A DNA stretch of 7,418 nucleotides from Paenibacillus sp. GTDB lineage: Bacteria; Bacillota; Bacilli; Paenibacillales; NBRC-103111. The stretch's first letter is position 1. The number at the start of each line of letters is the position of its first letter. A model generated the notes under the pieces. That model did not search any database. It saw nothing but the letters and a program-made list of their open reading frames with translations, and was not told the origin of the DNA. The position numbers and the translations under genes are program-made. Positions 6,092 through 7,418 of the stretch are shown piece after piece. Location: NCBI GenBank assembly GCA_029239545.1, contig JARBUQ010000220.1, positions 1 to 7,418 of the forward strand, in the 5' to 3' direction.

Positions 6092-7105
6092 ATGAGTTTT
6101 TTCAAAAAGCTGCGCGACAGCATATCTACAAAAACCGAGGCGGTTACGCAAAAATTTAAGGAAGGCTTGACCAAAACAAGAAATGCATTTGTAGAAAAGG
6201 TAGAGGATCTCATCCTTCGGCGCAAGAAAATTGATGAGGAATTCTATGAAGAGCTGGAAGAAATTTTGATTGCTTCCGATGTAGGTGTAAATACGGTAGT
6301 TAAGCTGATCGAGGAGCTGCGGCAGGAGGTTCGCAAGCGTAAAATTGAGCAGGCTGCTGATCTGCAGCCAATCCTCTCGGAGAAGCTGGTAGGCTTGCTT
6401 AAATCCGATAAAAATACGTCGCTTCGTCGGGCAGAGAGCGGACCAACGGTGATTTTGTTCGTAGGTGTTAACGGGGTCGGCAAAACAACGACAATCGGCA
6501 AGCTGGCTCATCGTTATAAGCAGGAGGGCTTGCAGGTTCTTCTTGCTGCCGGTGATACGTTCCGTGCAGCGGCTATAGACCAGCTTGAAGTTTGGGGCAA
6601 GCGTGTTGGAGTCGATGTTATCAAGCAGCAGCCCGGCTCCGACCCTGCTGCCGTAATGTTCGATGCGATTAAGGCGGCTAAGACGAGAGGCGCGGATATT
6701 CTCTTATGTGATACTGCTGGACGCTTACAGAATAAGTCCAACCTGATGGATGAATTGAACAAGATCTATAGAGTAATAGGACGGGAAATTCCGGACGCCC
6801 CTCATGAGGTCCTGCTCGTAATTGATGCTACAACCGGACAAAATGCGCTTAGTCAAGCCAAGCTGTTCGGGGAAAAGACAGGTGTGACAGGTCTTGTGCT
6901 GACTAAGCTGGATAGCACAGCCAAGGGCGGGATCGTGATCGCCATTCGTCAAGAGCTCGATATTCCGGTTAAGCTGGTTGGTCTGGGAGAGAAGATGGAC
7001 GATATGCAGGATTTTGATTCTGATCAATTCGTACACGCTTTGTTCGCGGGATTAATTACGGAAAGTGAAGAGGACGAGGATGAGGATGAGGATAAGAGCA
7101 AGTGA
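6092..7105 (+). CDS. ftsY: Signal recognition particle receptor FtsY
   Basis: This 337-residue SRP-family GTPase is the membrane receptor for signal recognition particle. It pairs with Ffh, both hydrolyse GTP, and the ribosome with its nascent membrane protein is handed to the SecYEG translocon. The N-terminus (SFFKKLRDSIS) is a short basic amphipathic helix suited to membrane contact, followed by the helical N domain (about 25-105). The G domain shows the P-loop GVNGVGKTT (125-133), DTFRAAA (155-161) of the insertion-box/G2 region, G3 DTAGR (207-211), G4 TKLD (271-274) and the closing GLGEKMDD (297-304). FtsY rather than Ffh is clear because the methionine-rich M domain is absent. The C-terminus adds an acidic tail made of Glu-Asp repeats (326-334), then KSK. 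The long acidic N-terminal domain of E. coli FtsY is absent, as in other Gram-positives. The ATG at 6092 has a G-rich site, AAGGCGGGGGA (6072-6082). It probably shares a transcript with smc; I see no clear terminator after it. Confidence 0.97.
   Translation: MSFFKKLRDSISTKTEAVTQKFKEGLTKTRNAFVEKVEDLILRRKKIDEEFYEELEEILIASDVGVNTVVKLIEELRQEVRKRKIEQAADLQPILSEKLVGLLKSDKNTSLRRAESGPTVILFVGVNGVGKTTTIGKLAHRYKQEGLQVLLAAGDTFRAAAIDQLEVWGKRVGVDVIKQQPGSDPAAVMFDAIKAAKTRGADILLCDTAGRLQNKSNLMDELNKIYRVIGREIPDAPHEVLLVIDATTGQNALSQAKLFGEKTGVTGLVLTKLDSTAKGGIVIAIRQELDIPVKLVGLGEKMDDMQDFDSDQFVHALFAGLITESEEDEDEDEDKSK
7070..7093 (+). repeat. Six-base tandem repeat coding a Glu-Asp tail in ftsY
   Basis: Four copies of GAGGAY (one GAGGAC, three GAGGAT) encode Glu-Asp repeated four times, residues 327-334 of FtsY. 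The unit is six bases, so gain or loss of a copy by slippage would stay in frame and only change the length of the acidic tail. Confidence 0.7.
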
Positions 7106-7137
7106 CAGGTCAGAAGTCTGGGAACTGAAGCTCCGAA

Positions 7138-7161
7138 ACTTGTGACAAGTCATTTTACTTG
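7138..7161. promoter_or_regulatory. ACTTG/CAAGT repeat cluster at the ylxM promoter
   Basis: ACTTGT (7138-7143) and ACAAGT (7145-7150) form a 13-bp palindrome with one central base. After CATTTT the half-site occurs again as ACTTG (7157-7161), whose last three bases belong to the -35 box. Three alternating half-sites next to and inside a promoter are arranged like an operator. The first two could also form the stem of a small RNA hairpin at the end of the ftsY transcript, though no T-run follows closely. Confidence 0.35.
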
Positions 7162-7187
7162 ACAATGCATCGATCCTCCGCTATTAT
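7159..7187 (+). promoter_or_regulatory. Strong sigma-A promoter for ylxM (and probably ffh)
   Basis: TTGACA (7159-7164) is a perfect -35 box and TATTAT (7182-7187) matches five of six -10 bases, separated by the optimal 17 bp. Transcription would begin near 7194, giving a leader of roughly 47 bases before ylxM. This is the best promoter in the window and makes ylxM the first gene of a unit that can be expressed apart from smc-ftsY. Confidence 0.8.
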
Positions 7188-7197
7188 ATTCTAGGTT

Positions 7198-7239
7198 GGT
7201 GTTGTAAAGTGTTTTCCCTTTACAGAAGGAGTGGACACC
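7198..7239 (+). promoter_or_regulatory. ylxM leader stem with the ribosome binding site in a bulge
   Basis: TGTAAAG (7203-7209) pairs with CTTTACA (7218-7224) around an 8-base loop. Directly outside it GGTGT (7198-7202) pairs with ACACC (7235-7239). The left strand is unbroken, while the right strand carries a 10-base bulge, GAAGGAGTGG (7225-7234), which contains the ylxM ribosome binding site. The outer stem ends one base before the start codon. The pairings are exact; any regulatory effect is inference. Confidence 0.45.
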
Positions 7240-7240
7240 G

Positions 7241-7418
7241 ATGAGTGAAGATCCATTGTTAGATAAGACGAATCGAATTAATATGCTGTTTGATTTCTAT
7301 GGACAGCTCTTGACCGATAAGCAGCGAACGTTTCTATCTTATTATTTCCATGAAGACTTTTCACTTGGCGAAATAGCTGCTGAATTCGTCATCAGCCGCC
7401 AGGCGGTTTATGAACACA
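7241..7418 (+). CDS. ylxM: YlxM-family helix-turn-helix protein, N-terminal part (3' end outside window)
   Basis: The first 59 codons are present, beginning MSEDPLLDKTNRINMLFDFY and continuing through LLTDKQRTFLSYYFHEDFSLGEIAAEF to SRQAVYEH. This matches the small UPF0122/YlxM family (usually about 110-120 residues), which has a sigma-factor-region-4-like helix-turn-helix; here SLGEIAAEF-ISRQAVYE (about 41-58) is that motif. YlxM is encoded next to ffh in Firmicutes and is regarded as a signal recognition particle accessory protein in some of them. Ffh should follow just outside the window. The ATG at 7241 is supported by AAGGAG at 7226-7231, nine bases upstream, and by the strong promoter at 7159-7187. 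Its position after ftsY, the SRP receptor gene, agrees with a protein-targeting role. Whether it binds DNA or RNA cannot be told from this fragment. Confidence 0.93.
   Translation, partial: MSEDPLLDKTNRINMLFDFYGQLLTDKQRTFLSYYFHEDFSLGEIAAEFVISRQAVYEH

Noticed and set aside
5902..6159. 85-codon + strand frame bridging the smc end and ftsY start
   Set aside because: It overlaps both conserved genes in another frame and has no family resemblance.
7106..7158. Intrinsic terminator after ftsY
   Set aside because: The ACTTGT/ACAAGT stem is only six pairs with a one-base centre and is followed by CATTTTAC rather than a proper T-tract, so termination here is not supported.

Overview
The window is an ordinary, well-conserved stretch of a low-to-middle-GC Gram-positive (Firmicutes) chromosome, most like Paenibacillus or a close relative in Paenibacillaceae. 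The evidence is the gene order acpP-fabF-rnc-smc-ftsY-ylxM, the family-typical proteins, strong AGGAGG-type ribosome binding sites and sigma-A-like promoters. In Bacillus subtilis fabF lies elsewhere next to fabHA, so its position between acpP and rnc points away from Bacillus proper. The genus is inferred from gene order and protein resemblance; no database comparison was made. Every gene is on the + strand. I see no mobile element, CRISPR array, tRNA, rRNA or obviously foreign gene.

Layout. Positions 1-103 hold the last 33 codons of acpP (acyl carrier protein). The 206-bp gap that follows has no gene but contains six inverted repeats almost back to back, including one perfect 12-bp stem, and a possible fabF promoter. 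fabF (310-1548) encodes 3-oxoacyl-ACP synthase II. A 53-bp gap can fold so that it hides the ribosome binding site of rnc (1602-2294, TTG start), which encodes RNase III. A 177-bp gap then carries a clear intrinsic terminator and a good extended -10 promoter, so smc (2472-6044) appears to start a new transcription unit. ftsY (6092-7105), the signal recognition particle receptor, follows smc after 47 bp. A 135-bp gap then contains the best promoter of the window (TTGACA, 17-bp spacer, TATTAT), just downstream of an operator-like set of ACTTG/CAAGT repeats. It drives the partial ylxM (7241 to the window end), whose gene product is an SRP-associated helix-turn-helix protein. ffh would be expected next but is outside the window.

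How the genes fit together. acpP and fabF belong to type II fatty-acid synthesis: FabF condenses malonyl-ACP with acyl-ACP. rnc serves double-stranded RNA processing, smc chromosome condensation and segregation, and ftsY with ylxM (and the expected ffh) co-translational protein targeting to the membrane. The cluster thus joins membrane lipid synthesis, chromosome organisation and membrane protein insertion, as in many Firmicutes.

No undescribed multi-gene system is visible. The points worth a second look lie between the genes: the run of hairpins after acpP, the folded rnc leader, the duplicated terminator arm before smc, the repeat cluster at the ylxM promoter, and a ylxM leader that places its ribosome binding site in a bulge between two stems. 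All of these were read by eye, without folding energies or comparison with relatives.
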